Below, one piece after another: positions 46,720 to 59,614 of a stretch of 64,000 bases of DNA. The notes under the pieces were generated by a model. The model saw only the letters and a list, made by a program, of their open reading frames with translations. It was not told the origin of the DNA and made no database searches. Source of the stretch: Cervus elaphus (taxonomy: Eukaryota > Chordata > Mammalia > Artiodactyla > Cervidae); contig NC_057823.1 of NCBI RefSeq assembly GCF_910594005.1, forward strand, positions 99,124,015 through 99,188,014. Reading direction: 5' to 3'. The translations under genes were made by a program, and so were the position numbers. Every line of letters begins with the position of its first letter. The stretch's first letter is position 1.

Positions 46720-49700
46720 GTTGTTGTTCAATTGCTCAGTCATGTCAGACTCTGCAGTCCCATGGAATGCAGCACGTCAGGCTTCTCTGTTCTTCACTGT
46801 CTCTAAGAGTATGCTCAAACACATGTTCATTGAGTCGGTGATGCCATCCAACCATCTCAGCCTCTGTCATCCCCCTCTCCTCCTGCCGTCACTCTTTTCT
46901 AGCCTCAGGGTCTTTCCCAATGAGTCAGTTCTTCGCATCTGGTGGCCAAAGTATTGGAGCTTCAGCTTCAGCAACAATTCTTCCAGTGAATATTCGGGGT
47001 TGATATCCTCTAGGATATACTGGCTTGATCTCCTTGCTGTAAGAGACTCTCAAGAGTCTTCTTCAGAACCACATTTCTAAAGCATCAATTCTTCAGCATT
47101 CAGCCTTCGTTAAGGTCCAAATCTCACATCTGTATATGACTGCTGGAAAAACCACGGTTTTGACTATACAGACCTTTGTTGGCAAAGTGATGTCTCTGTT
47201 TTTGAATATGTTGTCAAGGTTTGTAATAACTTTTCTTCCAAGGAGCAAGCATCTTTAATTTCATGGTTGAAGCACCATCTGCAGTGATTCTGGAGCCCAA
47301 GAAAATAAAACCTGCCTCTGTTTCCATTTTCCCCCATCTGTTTGCCATGAAGTGATGGGACCAGATGCCATGATCTTAGTTTTTTGAATTTGAGTTTTAA
47401 GTCAGCTTTTTTACTCTCCTCTTTCACCTTCAGTAAAAGACTCTTCAGTTTCTCTTTGCTTTCTGCCATTAGGGTGGTATCATCTGCATATCTAAGGTTG
47501 TTGATATTTCTCCTGGCAATCTTGAATACAGTTTGTGCTTCATCCAGCCCAGCATATCGTGCGATGTACTCTGCATATAAATTAAATAAGCAGAGTGACA
47601 AAAAACAGCCTTGATGTACACGTTTCCCAACTTTGAACTAGTCCGTTCTTTCATATCTGGTTCTAACTGTTGCTTCTTGACCTGATTACAGGTTTCCCAG
47701 AGGCAGATAAGGTGGCTTGGTATTCCCATCTCTTTAAGAATTTTCCACAGTTTGTTGTAATTCACACAAAGGCTTTAGTGTAGTTAACAAAGTAGATTTT
47801 TTCTGGAAATCTCTTGCTTTTTCTATGATCCAACAGACATTGGCAATTTGATGTCTGGTTCCTCTTCCTTTCCTAAATCCAGCTTGTACATCTGGAAGTT
47901 GTTGGTGCACATACTGATGAAGCCTAGCTTGAAAGATTTTGATCATTACCTTCTTAGCATGTGAAGTGAAATGAGTGCAATTGTGCAGTAATTTGAACAG
48001 TCTTTGCCGTTGACTTTCTTTGGGATTGTAATTAAAACTGACCTTTTCTAGTCCTGAGGCCACTGCTGAACTTTCCAAATTTGCTGGCATATTGAGTGCA
48101 GCACTTTAACAACACCGGCTTTTAGGATTTGAAATAGCTCAACTGGAATTCCATCACTTACTCTACCTTGGTTGGTAGTAATGCTTCCCAAGGCCCACTT
48201 GACTTCACACTCCAGGATATCTGGCTCTCGGTCAGTGACCACACCACTGTAGCTATCCAGGTCATTAAGACCTTTTCTGTATAGTTCTTCTGTATATTCT
48301 TACCACCTCTTCTTAATATCTTCTGCTTCTGTTAGGTCCTTACAATTTCTGCCCTTTACTGTGCCCATCTTTGCATGAAATGTTCCTTTGGTATCTCTAA
48401 TTTTCTTGCAGAGATCTCTATTCTTTCCCATTCTATTGTTTTCCTCTATTTCTTTGCATTGATCACTCAAGAAGGCTTTCTTATCTCTCCTTGCTATTCT
48501 TTAGAAGTCTGCACTCAGATGGGTATATCGTTCCCCTTCTCCTTTGCCTTTCGCTTTACTTCTTTCTCAGCTATTTGCAAGGCCTCCTCAGATAGCCGTT
48601 TTGCCTTCTTGCATTTCTTTTTCTTGGGGATGGTCTTGGTCACCACCTCCTGTACAATGTTAGGAACTTCCATCCATAGTTTTTCAGGCACTCTGTCTAT
48701 CAGACCTAATCACTTGAATCTACTTGTCACCTCCACTGTATAATTGACCAGAATTTGATTTAAGTCATCCCTGAATGGATCTAGTGGTTTTCCCTACTTT
48801 CTTCAATTTAGGTCTGAATTTTGCAGTAAGGAGTTCATGGTCTGAGCCACAGTCAGCTCCCAGTCTTGTTTTTGCTGACTGTATAGAGCTTCTCTATATT
48901 TGGCTGCAAAGAATATAATCAATTTGATGATGTCCATGTTGGAGCTGTCTCTTCTGTTATTGGAAGAGGGTGTTTGCCATGACAAGTGCATTCTTTTGGC
49001 AAAACTCTGTTAGCCTTTGCCCTGCTTCATTTTGTACTCCAAGGCCAAACTTGCCTGTTACTCCAGGTATTTCTTGGCTTTCTGCTTTTGCACGCTAGTC
49101 CCCTATTATGAAAAGGACATCTTCTTTGGTGTTAATTCTAGAAGATGTGTAGGTTTGCATAGAACTGTTCAACTTCAGCTTCCTTGGCATTAGTGTTTGA
49201 GACATAGACTAGCATTACTGTGATGTTGAATGGTTTGCCTTAGAATCGAACCGAGGCTATTCTGTCATTTCTGAGATCGCGCCAAAGCACTGCATGTCAT
49301 GCACTTTTGTTGACTATGAGGCATACTCCTTTTCTTCCAAGTGCTCTTGCCCACAGTAATACATATAACAGTCATCTGAGTTAAATTCACCCATTCCCAT
49401 CGATTTTGGTTCACTGATCCCTAAAATGTCGATGTTCACTTTGGTCCTCTTTGACCACATCCAATTTACCTTATTCCGTAGACCTAACATTGCAGGTTCC
49501 TATGCAGTATTGTTCTTGTGGTGGTTTAGTCACTAAGGCATTTCCAACTCTAGCAACCCCATGGACTGTAGCCTGCCAGGCTCCTCTGTCCATGGGATTC
49601 TCCAGGCAAGAATACTGAACTGGGTTCCCATTTCCTTCTCAAGGGGATCTTCCCAACCTAGGAATCAAACCCAGGTCTGCTGGTGGTGGGCAGACTCTTT

Positions 49701-50052
49701 CCCCACTGAGCTACAAGGGAAGCCCTCTTTTTCTTATAGCACTGGACTTTGCTTTCACCACCAGGCTCATCCCAACTGGGCACCATTCTGCTTTGGCTCA
49801 GCCTCTTCATTCCTTCTGGAGCTATTTCTCTGCTCTTCCCCAGGAGCATATTCAACACGTACTGATCTTGGGGGCTCATCTTTCCGTTTCCTATCTTTTT
49901 GCCTTTTCATACTGTTCATAGGGTTCTCAAGGCAAGACCGCTGAAGTGGTTTGCCGTTCCCTTCTCCAGTGGACCACATTCTGTCAGACCTCTCCACCAT
50001 GAACTGTCATTTTGGTGGCCCTGCAAGGCATGGCTCATAGTTTCATTGAATA
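46720..50052 (-). mobile_element. Nearly full-length BovB LINE, interrupted by a SINE
   Basis: About 3.1 kb of BovB after removing the SINE at 49518-49730, close to the family's roughly 3.2 kb. From 3' to 5' on the minus strand: the 3' end (46720); the terminal ORF region; the palm with an intact catalytic YADD (codons at 47479-47490, NNLRYADDTTLMAESKEKLK); the KVLHSICQQIWKVQQWPQD and SSAVASGLEKVSFNYNPKES blocks (47734-48242); the linker; the apurinic-type endonuclease region (about 48.7-49.5 kb); and 5' sequence to 50052. Many frameshifts and stops make it inactive. Its 3' end is ttgttgttcaattgctcag rather than (tcagt)n, suggesting an older subtype than the copy at 30.4 kb. Confidence 0.93.
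49518..49730 (-). mobile_element. Bov-tA SINE inside BovB
   Basis: Bov-A body (gcaagaatactgaactgggt), B box reverse complement aatcaaacccaggtctgc, and head gagctacaagggaagccc. A short repeat ttctt at 49513-49517 and 49731-49735 sits where the BovB text resumes. Younger than the host BovB. Confidence 0.9.
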
Positions 50053-53000
50053 TCCCTAGACATTTTAGTTTTGTCATACGATAATGCCCCCTCCACACAA
50101 TTTTTCCCTTAAGCCACTTTGACTTGAAACTTTGCCAGTTGCAATAATTTTCAGATTGTTCTGCACTCCTACTTCTTGCACTTATAAAATAATATATTTT
50201 ACATTCAATTTCTCTCTCACTTTAGCTTGTTAATATTTCCATCACTTGTTGACTTCCCATTTAAAAATATTCCTAAAGACTGTTCACTCTTGAAACAAGA
50301 AAACTAGCAGAAATCTTTATTATGTTTAACTGTTTAATATTCATTCACACTTGGGTCAAAGCAATGCACAGTTTTTCATAAATCAGTAAATGATACAAGA
50401 ATAATTATGCATGACAGTGGACTGATGAAAAAGTTGGTTGAAATATTAATGAATATGGTAAAACCTTGAATTTATTAAACATTTATCACTTTGTTTTAAA
50501 TAATAGCGTCCATCCTGATCTTACTATTTATAAAACAATAAACAATTTGTATACTCAGTTTTGCATTAACACATAATGTGTCAACATTTCAATATACTGC
50601 TTAAAGGCTTATTCTCCTATTCAGTCCCACATGAGAGAAAAATATTTCAATACTTATTTTTTTATCAATTGTCACATATTTATTCCTGGTGATCAGAAAT
50701 GCTCATGTAGGTGCTTCTCATCTAGCCTGAAAATAATCTCTCACATTTGGATAGCATATGGAGTTTGAACTAGACAATATACATTCTCTCTTTTGGCTTA
50801 TATGACAATTCTGTAAAATAGATAGAAAGACACTAAGATCTTTATCTTGCATCTGAGACAAATGAGTCCTATATTTAAATCTAGATCTTTAGTTGTTTAG
50901 TCCAACACACCTTTAACCACAATACAAATAGAAAAACAGGTGTTGTAGCTGAAATACAAATATTCTCATCTAAACATTAAATCTAACCCATTCCATGGAC
51001 ATCATATCCTCAAGGTATAGAGCCAAGGACAAGATCAGAGGTGCCATATTGCATTACATGACAGGAAATTAAAATGCACAGATTCATTCAGTTACTGAGT
51101 ATTCAAATATAGGGAGCATATTAATCATATCAGGCACTGTTTTGAAATGATGTCTCAGTGATAAGTAAGTCTATTTTTAAAGATTATCTTCTTTCAAATT
51201 TCTCTATCCTTATTGTATCAACTGAAAAACAATCTATGCTGTTATTCAATTATTGCAAGTATATGAGCCTAACTCAAAGGCTAGTGAACTAGAAAATAAA
51301 AAAGACAAGACCATATAGGGTGTACACATGACTATGTTCCAGGGTAAAGTGAAACAATACAAATAATGTATAACCTTCCCTGAATACAAAATCACATCAG
51401 AAACAAAAACATGCTCAGTTTTGGCAACAACCTGGGTGCACAAAGTGTTAACCTCTCAGATAATAGACACATTTTTACCCTAACTTTTGGAGACTTCAGG
51501 CTGCATTTTAAAGGTATGTTAAGCACAATATTTCTGCTTAATAAACTAGAAGAGGAACAGAATAGATAAATATAGCAACATATTAAAACAAAATGTCAGT
51601 TTTCAACTACCAACAAAGGCTTGCTACAACCTTAGGCCCTCAACCTTCCAAATGATGCCAATTAAGTTCACCCTCCCTGCTGAGCTCTGAAAAGGAGAGG
51701 CACCATGGGGATCAAAATTAAAACATTTAATTACTTCATGGTTTAAATGCAAACTATCTGTGGAAAACAGCAGGCCAGTCTTTATCCCCTCCACTCAACA
51801 GAAGTCCCTTTGGTCCCTGGACAGCTCCACTAATCTTTTGAGTTTAAATACTTTTCAGTCGCCTTGCATTCTCCTTCAAACATCTTGACTGTCTCTTGGA
51901 AAGGCCTATGCACTTGGTTACTATTTAACCACTTATCTATTGAAGTAAATGCCTGAGAATTAAAGCTCCCTAGGGCTGGCAGATGAGGTTTCACATAGAG
52001 TAAGTATTGTAACACATCTGGAAATTAAGGGCTGGGGGAAAAGGAGGCTGGAATAAGTTTCCAAAAACACTTCTTGTAATTTGTAGAATTGCCATTATAG
52101 AAAGAAGTGTTTTAGTGGAGTCAAATTTATATTTCATGAACAACATTACGATCCTTACAACATCTCAGTCATGTACCCCAATGTCATTAGCAGAGAATGC
52201 CAGGGTTTAAAATAAACCAGGATAACTGTATAAAAATGACTGAGAAAAAGTTCCAAAAATTTTTTTATAGATTTTAAATTTGTGTACCTCATTTGCTTCT
52301 TATTCTTTTATCTTCTGTTTGATTAGAAAACACTTTTTGTTTCCTGAGATTTTTGACATTTACTTTATAACATTTTTTACTTACAGCAATGCTTTGAGTC
52401 AAGAAATGATCTGTTTTGCAAATAATGAAAATGCACAAATGTTATCTTGGCTTTCAGTTGAGGTCACACAATTAATTAATGCAGAACCAAAAGTAGAACA
52501 CAAATTTTCATAGATCATAGCCTAAGACTTTTCCATTAGAAAAGTGGGATTTCTTATACATTGAATTATATTATTATTATATATGTACAAAGTGTAAATA
52601 TGTAAAAGGAACTCTAGGTGCTGAGACTAGGAAGGCTCTTTTCAGATGATCTGATAATACTCTTATGGGGAAAGAAATTTGTTCTGATTGGAAAACTATA
52701 CATGGATAAATTGCTACACAACCACTTATCATAATGAACAATCAATCATATGTAGGCAGAAGAAGTCCAGGTTAGTTGGTAAGGTGAGACAAAAATGGAA
52801 TGATGGGGAAATTGGGAAGACAATGTGTTTCTTCAAAACTCCCAAACTTACTTTCTTTTTCAAATTGTCTCTGATCACTGTAATTTGTGGTGACAAGGGT
52901 CAGCAACAAAGCATCGAAGATCACAGCACAAAGGTGAAGTAATTCACCCTGCTTTAAAAATCTTAGTGCAGAACTCTGAGATCTTCTAATTAAAGAACCA

Positions 53001-53389
53001 AGATAGGCATCTACTCGACCTTCACTTTGACATCTTCAAATCTAAAGCAATTCAAGTCTCACTCCCACACTCAGGTTAATTCTCACTAGAAGAAATGATT
53101 CTGACAGTTTCAGAAAGTCACGTTAAGCTCCTATAAGGGAAAATGAAAAGAGTAAAACTTTCTTCTTTTACTAATAGATGTGTTCTCCAGTTAAGATTTC
53201 CCAAGGGCTCTAGGACTTGGGCCGGAACAATGTGCAGCAATGGGTTCATGCCACAGGCTGAGAATCAGAAGTGTGTGTGTAGCCACCTGCAGTCCTACTA
53301 CTAATTGTCCATGTGATTACCGGAGAAGTACTTACATATCTCTTAAATGTGTTCCTTCTCCTATGATTTAACACTAATACTTGAAAGTC
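50053..53389. other. 3.3 kb AT-rich non-coding DNA
   Basis: No young repeat. Ancient traces resembling MIR or LINE2 occur near 50740-50930, 51080-51180 (tcattcagttactgagtatt; atcaggcactgttttgaaat) and 52370-52505. Small frames such as 51246-51443 (minus) and 52688-52942 (plus) are not recognised. No exon or promoter is supported. Confidence 0.5.
50740..50930 (+). repeat. MIR-like ancient SINE trace
   Basis: acattctctcttttggctta, tctgtaaaatagatagaaag, and a 3' part ending gtccaacacacctttaacca match MIR order loosely. Visual call only. Confidence 0.3.
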
Positions 53390-56078
53390 TGGGATGTTCA
53401 GATGTTAGTAGTGAGCTAAACAGTGCTCTGCTCCCCCAAAAGAGATCCAAAGACATGTCCTGTTCTAATCACCAGCACCTACGAATACTTTATTTAGGAA
53501 AACAAAGGATCTTTGCAGATGTAATCACCTTACAGAGCCTAAAAGGAAGACACAGTCCTGGGTTTATCTGGGTGGGTTCTAAATCCAATGACAACTGTCC
53601 TTATAGGAGGCATACAGAAAAAAGGCACAGATTTCTTTCATTGATGTCTTATTCTTTTCTGCATACAGCTCTTTTGTCTTCTTAGGTAGGTTTATTCCTA
53701 GATTGTTTATTTATTTTTTTGTTGCAAAGGTGGGTGGGATTGATTCCTTAATTTCTCTGATTTTTCATTGTTAGTGTATAGGAATGCAAGTGATCTCTGT
53801 GCATTGATTTTCTATCCTGTGACTTTTAGTACTGATTAGTGCTAGTAATTTTCTGATAGTATTTTTAGAGTTTTCTGTGTATAGTATCCAGTCATCTGCA
53901 AACAGTGAGGCTTTACTTCTTTTCCAATCTGGATTCCTCTTATTTCTTTTTCTTCTCTGATTGCCCTAGCTAGGACTTCCAAAACTATGTTGAATAATAG
54001 TGGTGAGAGTGGGCACCCTTTTCCTAGTCCTGATTTTAGAGGGAATGCTTTCAGTTTTCCACGTTCTTGGGTTGGAGAATCAATATTGTGAAAATGACTA
54101 TACTACCAAATGCGATCAACAGATTCAGTACAATCCCTATCAAATTACCAATGGCATTTTTCACAGAACTATAACAACAACAACAAACCCGTCACAATTC
54201 ATATGGAAATACAAAAGACCCCACATAGCCAAGGCAGTCTTGAGAAAAAAGAATGGAGCTGGAGGAATGAACTTTCCTGACTTCAGACTATACTACAAAG
54301 CTACAGTTATCAAAACAGTATGATACTGGCACAAAAACAGAAATATAGACCAATGGAACAAGACAGAAAGCCCAGAGGTAAATCCATGCACCTATGAGTA
54401 CCTCATTTTTGACAAAAGAGGCAAGAATATAAAATAGGGAAAAGATAGTCTTTTTAATAAGTGCTACTGGGAACTGGACAGCTACATATAAAAGAATGAA
54501 ATTAGAATACTTCCTAACATGATACACAAAGATAAACTAAAAATGGACTAGATACTTAAATGTAAGATCAAAAACTATAAAACTCTTAGAGGAAAACATA
54601 GGCAGAACACTCTGACATAAATCAAAGCAAGATCCTTTATGACACACCTCCTAGAGTAATGAAAATAAAAAGAAAAATAAACAAGTGGCACCTCATTAAA
54701 TTTAAAATCTTTTGCACACCAAAGGAAACTATAAACAAGGTGAAAAGACAACCCTCAGGATGAGAGAAAAAATGGCAAATGAAACAACTGAAAAAGGATT
54801 AATTTCCAAAATATACAAGCAGCTTATACAAGTCATATGAGAAAAACAAACAACCCAATCAGAAAGTGGGCAAAAGGCCTATAGAGACATTTCTCCAAAG
54901 AAGACATACAGATGGGTAATGAACACATGAAAAGATGCTCATCATTCCTCATTATTAGAGAATGTTTATCAAAACTACAATGAGATATCACCTCACTCTG
55001 GTCAGAATGGCCATCATCAAATAGTCTACAAAGAATAAATGGTGGAGAGGGTGTGGAGAAAAGAGAATTCTTTTGCATTGTTGGTGGGAATGTAAATTGA
55101 TACAGACACTATGGAACACAGTATGGAGAGTCCTTAAAAAACTAGGAATAAAACCATCATATGACCCAGCAGTCCTATTACTAGGCATACACCTTGAGGA
55201 AACCAAAATTGAAAAAACACATGCACCCAAATGACCTCTGAAGCACTATTTACAATAGCTTAGACATGGAAACAACCTAGATGTCCTTCAACAGATGAAT
55301 GGATAAGAAGGTGTGGTACAGTGGAATATTACTCAGCCTTAAAAAGGAATGCATTTGAGTCAGCTCTAATGAGGTGGATGAACCTAAAGACTATTACAGA
55401 GAGTGAAGTAAGTCAGAAAGAGAAAAACAAATATCGTATACTAATGCATATATATAGAATCTAGAAAGATAGTACTGAGGAAATTATTTGCAGGGCAACA
55501 ATGGAGACACACATATAAGAGATCAGACTTATGGACATGGAGGGGCAGAGAGGAGGAAGGAGAGGGTGGGATTTATGGAGAGAGTAACATGGAAACATGT
55601 ATTACCATATGTAAAATAGATAGGCAATGGGATTTTGCTTTGTGACTCAGGGAACTCAAACTGGGACTCTGTAACAACCTAGATGGGTGGGATGGTGATG
55701 GAGGTGGGAGGGAGATTCAAGAGGGAGGGACCACAGGTATACATGGCTGACTCATGTTGAGGTTTGGCAGAGACCAACACAAAACCACAAAGCAATTTTT
55801 CTTAGTTAAAATAATTTTCTTTTTAATGCACAGAAGAAGAGCCAGCTATGCAACAATGGAAAGAGAGATTGGAATGAGGTGACCACAAGCCAATGAACAC
55901 CTGGAGCAACCAAACCTGGAAAAGACAGGGAATGTATGCTCCCCTAGAGTCTTGCAAGGGAGTGTGAGCTATTGATGCTGGACATCTGGCCACCAGAACT
56001 GAGAGCATAAATTTCTGTTTTAAGCCAACTAATTTATTATAATTTGTTGCAGCAGCTACAGGGAAATAATACAGCATT
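53390..56078 (+). mobile_element. MLT1-like LTR (ERVL-MaLR), split by an L1
   Basis: Left piece 53390-53630: agagatccaaagacatgtcc, ctttgcagatgtaatcacct, tctgggtgggttctaaatcc, tgtccttataggagg. Right piece 55828-56078: gaggtgaccacaagccaatg, agagcataaatttctgtttt, ttgcagcagctacagggaaa taatac. These are consecutive parts of a solitary MaLR-type LTR as known from other mammals. No internal retroviral genes are present. The L1 at 53631-55827 divides it. Subfamily not determined. Confidence 0.75.
53631..55827 (+). mobile_element. L1 with 5' inversion, inserted in an LTR
   Basis: 53631-54058 is L1 ORF2 on the minus strand, with the catalytic FADD codons intact at 53891-53902. From about 54059 the text switches to sense L1 (cgttcttgggttggagaatc) and runs through the ORF2 thumb and C-terminal parts in broken frames, the 3' UTR and a weak A-rich end near 55825. 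About 35 bases of the element are missing at the switch. A short TSD gcacaga (53625-53631 and 55828-55834) flanks it. Older than the L1 at 38.0 kb, with many stops and frameshifts. Confidence 0.9.
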
Positions 56079-56718
56079 AAGTGAGATCATTGTGAAGAAT
56101 ATACTTAATATATGATCTACAACATAAATGTTATTGGTAAGTAGAAGCTATTGCTATGCAAACTTTGAACTGTATAAAACCTAGAGTGACTGCCGAAGGA
56201 TACTTAAGAGAAGGACTCTCCTTTTATTGAGCACTTCTTGCATTGCCGTATGTTTTCCTAGGTGGAGGTATGCATTATATATTTTTCTCCTTCTAGCTAT
56301 AATGAAAGTAAATATTATGATTTCTTTTGATGGGTGAAGATACTGAGGCTCAGAAAAGTGAAATGGTTTACCCACGTTTTAATAAAAAGTAGGAGAAATC
56401 AAATTCAGGTCTGTCTGTGGGACAAGTATTTACTCTCATTTTCCATGTTGTTTCTGAGACACAGGATGCAGGCATAACGTGTGGGCTTTGGGGGAAGAGA
56501 GTAAGCTGAGACCAGCAATATGTGCGAGTTTATCAGTCTTGGAACTATGCATAAATCAAAGAATGAAGCAATGGAATGGATGATAGTGAAGGTAGACAAA
56601 AGTAAGAGTGCTAGAAAGAGATCGACTGTGAAGTTTGCAAACAGTTCTTAAATTATAGCCTTGGTAATTTAGTTAATCAATTTCTTGGAGGCAGGAACTG
56701 GTGGGGGTAAACTATATA
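56079..56718. other. Non-coding spacer with ancient repeat
   Basis: Apart from the MIR/LINE2-like stretch at 56222-56420, nothing recognised. Confidence 0.5.
56222..56420 (+). repeat. MIR/LINE2-type ancient repeat
   Basis: ttttattgagcacttcttgc, then gaagatactgaggctcagaa, gtgaaatggtttacccacg and caaattcaggtctgtctgtg follow the shared MIR/LINE2 3' order. The class is likely, the exact family uncertain. Confidence 0.45.
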
Positions 56719-56978
56719 TGCTGAAGCTGAAGCTCCAGTATTTTGGTCATCTGATGAGAACAGATGGGCACATTGGAAAAGTCCCTGATGCTGAGAAAGA
56801 TAGAGGGCAGAAGGAGAAGAGGGCATCAGAGGATGAGATGGCTGGATGGTATCACTGATACAATGAAAATGAACTTGGGCAAACTCTGGGAGATGGTGAG
56901 GGACAGGGAGGCCTGGCATGCTGCAGTCCATGGGGTCACAAAGAGTCAGACATGACATGGTGACTGAACAACAACAAA
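56719..56978 (+). mobile_element. BovB 3' end fragment, sense
   Basis: tgctgaagctgaagctccag, RRRRGHQRMRWLDGITDTMK (frame 56764-56955), then ggcatgctgcagtccatggg and an end tgactgaacaacaacaaaag. The tail differs from (gaact)n, indicating an older subtype similar to the copy at 46.7 kb. Confidence 0.9.
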
Positions 56979-57029
56979 AGAAAAAACTGTATAGGAAATT
57001 AAAGTAGTTCTGATGCTATGGCAAGCAGA

Positions 57030-57755
57030 AATCTAAGATGGCCCTCAAGATTCCTACCCCCTGGGGTACATTTGTATAATCCCACCCTGGAGTAGGGGTG
57101 GGAACTGTGAATATGATGGATGTCACTCCTATTTAGGCTGCTTGTATGGCAAAGGTAAGTGGACTTTGAAAATATTAAAGTCCCGAATCAGTTGATTTTT
57201 AATCAAAAAATCGATTATCTGTGGTGGGCCTAATTAATCAGATAAAAGCCCTTGAATGAGCAGCCCTTCCTGAGGTTAGAAAAGTTTCTCTTGCTACCCT
57301 TAAGAAGCTAATAGCCGTGGACAGAGGAGCCTGACGGGCTACAGTCCATAGGGTTGCAAAGAGACAGACAGACTGAGGTGACTTAGCACCCACACAAACT
57401 ACCTTTGGAAAAGGCCATGTGGCATGGGTCTGCAGGTAGCCTCTGTGAGCTGAGAGTCACCGGGGTCAACCATCAGCTATAAAACAGGTACCCTGAGACC
57501 GTAATGATAAGGAGATAGATTTTGCCAACAACCTGAATACGCTTGGAAATAAATTCTTTTCTGATCAAGCTAACTGATATGAAAGTAGCCTGGCCAATGC
57601 TTAAAATGTAAGCTTGTGAGTCCCTGAGCAAGGACTCAGCTAAGGTGTGTCTGGACTCCTAAGTCATCGCAACTGTGAGGTAATACACGTGTGCTGCTTT
57701 AAGACAGTAAATGGGTGGTCATTTGTATCTTGGCAGTAGGAAACTAACACTGACA
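57030..57755 (+). repeat. Old LTR-like interspersed repeat, family unassigned
   Basis: The ordered phrases gggaactgtgaatatgatgg, tggcaaaggtaagtggactt, ggtgggcctaattaatcaga, tgccaacaacctgaatacgc and ggcagtaggaaactaacact match a widespread old mammalian repeat I have seen in other genomes but cannot name securely. A short Bov-A piece (57314-57396) interrupts it. No coding content. Confidence 0.5.
57314..57396 (+). mobile_element. Short Bov-A SINE fragment
   Basis: gtggacagaggagcctgacg, cagtccatagggttgcaaag and actgaggtgacttagcaccc match the distal Bov-A body. Head and proximal body are absent. It sits inside the old repeat and is younger than it. Confidence 0.85.
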
Positions 57756-59393
57756 CCTTTCAAAAATCAATTGTTTTGTTTAAATATACAGTTTCCATGA
57801 AAGAAACCGGCACTGTGTTAGGCGGGATTTACTGATCATGCTGGATACTTAGGTTTGGCACTCTCTACTTTGTTCTCAGAAAGTAGTCACTCCCTGACTT
57901 CAAACCCTCATCATCCATCCTTTCAATTTCTGAACATGTCATTAGCACCTTCAACTGTGAGTCGTGAAATCTGGATGCCGCCTTTACACACACACACAAA
58001 TACACATAAACTCATACAGCCCACGCATGAGCACACGTTCATATCCGAGCATGCACACAGACATGAGCTCAACACTTACACTACATGTGCACACACCACA
58101 CATGCACACACACACAGTTATTGTGCCGGGTAACATGGATCGTGCCTTTTTTAGCTGCACAAAAGCTGTGTTGCTCTTTATTTTATTCCTGTCTCTCTTT
58201 CATACTTAAAACACTCTTATGCCCAAATGTACCCTTGCAGTTGTACAGTTATGTACTTTTAACATTTTTTATCACATCATAAAATAGCATAGTAACAGTA
58301 CTTTAATGTCCATCTTCTGCATTATTGATAGGAGAGGTTTTGCTTTTCCAGAGCATCCTGAATTTGTTGTGATCCACAGTCATTACAGCCCAATAAATAT
58401 GATGTGGGTCAGACTGAAAATGCAGAGAATTTGTTGAACTCTGAATGTATTAGGTGGACTTTGAACCATTTACTGCCATAATCACAATGACACTATTTCA
58501 AAAGAAGCATTTTAAGAGCTTGAAAGCAAATCATTTTAGCACCATAAATGGTCACCTTATCTTGCAGCAAAAATAACTGATTTATCAGTAAAGGTTGTAA
58601 CTTGTTAACTTCATGTTTTATTTTCCCAAATTCTGGTAGTTAAAAGCAGAATGATATAGTTTAAGCATAGGCTTATTATTGACAATTTGGCCATTAATAT
58701 GATCTAAGTAGTTTGTTTGTAACTCAGATATATTAATTTGTCAAGTTACTATCAAAATCTTTCTACTGGATGAAATTAATATTTCAATATATTTTTATAT
58801 AATGGGTTTAAGTATTACTGATTAAAGATGATAAATTAGTTTTGACTTATGAATACACTTTAAACAGGTAATATACAAAGTGATGAAGCACAAATGCATA
58901 TATTATATGAATAAAAATAATGCAAATAGACTAATAGTACCAAAAAAATCCCCTAATCAATACATAAAATAATATTTAGAAATGCTATTAACAAACAAAG
59001 TCCAAATGACAATAACTTTAAGCTACTGGTCATTTATTATCATATTAGCAAACATTTCCAAGGATTAAAATAATAAATTTTGCCATGGAAGTAATGAAAT
59101 GGGCAACCTATCTAGACAGTGTGTATCAATATAATTAAAAAACCTGAAAAATATGTATACTTTGGACCCAATTATTCCAATTTTTAATTGTAATTATGAT
59201 TTTTGGAAGAAAATGCAGTGAAGTTAAAAAAAAACCCTAGAAGCAAAAAGGACAGGAACATGACAATTCCATATTAAGTCAATTGAAAAAGTTAAATTGT
59301 GATAATCTGTTTTAAATAGGACATAATTCAACACATACTATGTCATCCTTGGTAAAGATAATTAGTGGGTAAGGTGTGGGTATGTGTATATGT
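57756..59393. other. AT-rich non-coding DNA with CA-rich tract
   Basis: Beyond the CA-rich tract (57985-58120) nothing is recognised. The overlapping 65-92 codon frames at 57855-58282 are products of the CA repeat. Confidence 0.5.
57985..58120. repeat. Imperfect CA-rich minisatellite-like tract
   Basis: Alternating (ca)n blocks broken by catgcacac / catgagcac-type variants over about 135 bases. Mostly alternating purine-pyrimidine, a composition that can adopt Z-DNA. Confidence 0.8.
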
Positions 59394-59614
59394 GTGCATG
59401 CATGCTAAGTCACTTCAGTTGTGTCTGACTCTGTGAGACCCTATGGACTGCAGCCCACCAGGTTCCTCTGTCCACTAGATTCTCCAGGCACGAATACTGG
59501 AGTGGGTTGCCATGCCCTCTTTCAGGGGATCTTCCCGAACTCATGTCTCTTAAAGCCTAACCTGCATTTGCAGGCGGGTTCTTGCTTTACCACTAACACC
59601 ACATGGAGAGTCCC
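59394..59614 (-). mobile_element. Bov-tA SINE
   Basis: gctaagtcacttcagttgtg, gaatactggagtgggttgcc and head remnant taccactaacaccacatgga. The B-box area is rearranged (gaactcatgtctcttaaagc). Confidence 0.88.
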
